Assembly: GCA_025766275.1 (NCBI GenBank)
Contig: JAFKAC010000115.1
Coordinates: forward strand, 62,001-126,000
Direction of reading: 5' to 3'
Source of the DNA: Lactarius indigo
Lineage: Eukaryota > Basidiomycota > Agaricomycetes > Russulales > Russulaceae
Length of the DNA stretch: 64,000 nt
This document shows, in pieces, positions 62,501 to 64,000 of the stretch (position 1 is the stretch's first letter; every line of letters starts with the position of its first letter). A model generated the notes under the pieces. That model ran no database searches. It was not told the origin of the DNA and saw nothing but the letters and a program-made list of their open reading frames with translations. The translations under genes and the position numbers were made by a program.

Positions 62501-64000
62501 TTCTTCCTCTTGTCAGGGTTCAATCCTCGCGCTGATTGGACCGATAGGCCTTCCCCTATCCCACAAGTGTCCCTGAGACTAGACCAATTCAAACAGGCAC
62601 GACAACGCGCCTTTTCTTGCATGCTCCGGGCGCAAAAGTCATGGGTCAAGCACAAAGATACGCCCAGGTTTAAAGAAGGGGACTTCGTATGGCTAGAAGG
62701 ATGCCACTTACGTACTCATCAACCAACCGCAAAACTAGCCGCAAAGCGCCATGGACCATTTAAGGTCATCCAGGTGATGTCCCCTGTCAATTATCGCCTC
62801 GAACTTCCCACGCAGTGGAGCATCCACGATGTTTTCCACATAGATCTTCTCACACCTTATCGTGAGACACCCACGCACGGACCAAATTATCAGCGCCCAC
62901 CACCCGATTTGGTCGATAACGAAGAAGAATACGAGGTCGAGAAGATTCTAGACTCTCGGCGGTTCGGCAGAAGACGTCGGCTCCAATACCTTGTCAAATG
63001 GAAGGGCTATCCAGACTCAGACAATCAATGGATAGACAAGGATGACGTATTCGCCGATGAAGCCGTTCGGGACTTCAAACATTCAAACCCCGACAGAGAA
63101 ACGCATATAAGGATGGCATTCTGTCATGATAAGTCCCCATCTCCCATTCACTCCATGTCCTCTACTCGACGCAATGACCAGCTCGCACTCCTCTCTACCC
63201 TTGTCAACGACTCCTCCGCCACGCTTGTTGACCCCGACACCACCGACAACACCGCAACCACTGGAGTTGCAGTTGGAGGCCGTACCCCCATGCAGCATGA
63301 GGAAGACGGCCCTATCACTAGTGAAGAACTGCGCCAGACACTGCAACGATTCCCTATGCCCATACAGGGAACTCTCGACGACGATCCAGCAACAACTCAA
63401 CCAACACCTCCGCCACCAATGTACGCCCTCACGAACCCCGATACCGGTGAGCCCGAAGCCTTCCTCACTGAAGACGAGCTCTTTCGGCTTCAAGCAGCTG
63501 TCCCGCGCGGTGAAACCGCCCAACGCCATGGAGAAGTACGAACAAGAATGGAAGGAGACGGCGGCGCGGTGGCAGCGGGAGCAACTGCATATCGCCGCCT
63601 GCCGACGACGGATGATGAAGGAGCGGAGGGAGTACTGGACGAAGATGAGGATGAGGACGAGCTTAGAGACCATTACCCCATCAGGCACGCATTCCTTAAC
63701 CATGAATTCTACGCTGAAGATCCAGCCGCCACTCCCTACCTCGTCGACGCAGCGGGGGGGCCTCTACACAGAGGACGAGTCGCCGTGGCACAAGCGGCTC
63801 GTTATACACCAATGGGCGAACGAGACCCAGCAACCAGGGTCATCGTCCCTGAAGGGTTCCGGGTCAATCGAGGACCCGATTACATTCCGTTCCCGATCAA
63901 ACTCCCCAACGGACCGACGGTACAAGCCTCCCACGTGCAAGTTATCCGAGGAGGAGACCCCTTCGTACTCGGATTAGCTCCAGGGTCGGGTTTCCTTTAT
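59534..64000 (+). CDS. pol: Pol polyprotein of chromovirus B2, 3' end outside window
   Basis: Open for 1489 codons from the shifted frame to the window edge. Domains are as in B1: DSGATHCF protease, YMDDIGIAT reverse transcriptase, RNase H, integrase, chromodomain, extension. It carries several changes relative to B1 at otherwise conserved places: FSEEV for FSEEA, TEQHYWW for TERHYWW in the integrase zinc region, and GDFVWLEGCHLRT for GDLVWLEGRHLRT. Most are C-to-T or G-to-A at CpG. These missense changes could impair function although no stop is present. Confidence 0.9.
63126..63977 (+). CDS. Overlapping +1-frame ORF inside pol extension (B2)
   Basis: Counterpart of 28112-27261 in B1: 283 codons, ATG start, +1 relative to pol. 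It contains the in-frame ATG at 63528 before EKYEQEWKETAARWQREQL. It stays open despite several substitutions relative to B1. Confidence 0.5.
   Translation: MISPHLPFTPCPLLDAMTSSHSSLPLSTTPPPRLLTPTPPTTPQPLELQLEAVPPCSMRKTALSLVKNCARHCNDSLCPYRELSTTIQQQLNQHLRHQCTPSRTPIPVSPKPSSLKTSSFGFKQLSRAVKPPNAMEKYEQEWKETAARWQREQLHIAACRRRMMKERREYWTKMRMRTSLETITPSGTHSLTMNSTLKIQPPLPTSSTQRGGLYTEDESPWHKRLVIHQWANETQQPGSSSLKGSGSIEDPITFRSRSNSPTDRRYKPPTCKLSEEETPSYSD

Larger units (their letters stand above)
57061..64000 (+). mobile_element. Ty3/Gypsy chromovirus B2 (runs off the window)
   Basis: 5' LTR 57061-57570, self-primer site 57573-57583, gag 57591-59552 and pol from 59534 to the window edge. It is colinear with B1 without any indel (mirror coordinates sum to 91238), so its pol stop is expected at 64330 and its end at about 64872. 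It is inserted in element C; the 5 bp before it are ACCTG, and their repeat is outside the window. The gags of B1 and B2 differ at only three residues in my reading. Confidence 0.95.

Overview
This is eukaryotic, and very probably agaricomycete (mushroom-forming basidiomycete), genomic DNA dominated by transposable elements. Three things point there: Ty3/Gypsy chromoviruses with a chromodomain after the integrase, an intron-containing MULE DNA transposon with a SWIM-type C-terminus, and a tandem family of multi-exon membrane-protein genes of the fungal DUF6534 type with 50-60 nt introns.

Layout. 1-7479: Gypsy chromovirus A (+ strand), whose 5' LTR is cut by the window start. 7500-8257: a GC-rich minisatellite, an AT-rich stretch and one orphan MULE end. 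8258-23014: DUF6534-type copies 1-3 with duplicated intergenic blocks, ending in an inverted copy of the upstream block. 23024-36950: a MULE with 9-bp target duplications, interrupted at 26366-34177 by complete Gypsy element B1 (- strand, 510-bp LTRs that read identical, TSD ACCGG). 36960-52733: DUF6534-type copies 4-7, again ending in an inverted upstream block. 52734-57060: a second Gypsy lineage, C (- strand, no chromodomain seen), split by a solo LTR with TSD TGGGT and truncated by B2. 57061-64000: Gypsy B2 (+ strand), colinear with B1 without indels and running off the window.

The most interesting biology is in the chromoviruses. In A and B the 11 nt at the presumed transcript start are complementary to an 11-nt site 2 nt after the LTR, as in Tf1-type self-priming. 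The 5' leader and first ~170 gag codons have no AUG in any frame over 730-780 nt, so gag seems to start at a conserved GUG. A slippery heptamer G GGT TTT, a 6-nt spacer and a conserved stem-loop connect gag to pol in the -1 frame. Downstream of the chromodomain is a long conserved C-terminal extension, and inside it a second ATG-initiated ORF in the +1 frame. Part of that ORF is conserved between A and B where the pol frame is not.

The DUF6534-type array is the only host gene content I can support. Its seven copies face the same way and share exon structure. At least one has a late frame change, and two have 1-nt indels in a conserved segment. Function is unknown. Exact exon joins and copy expression cannot be settled from sequence alone.
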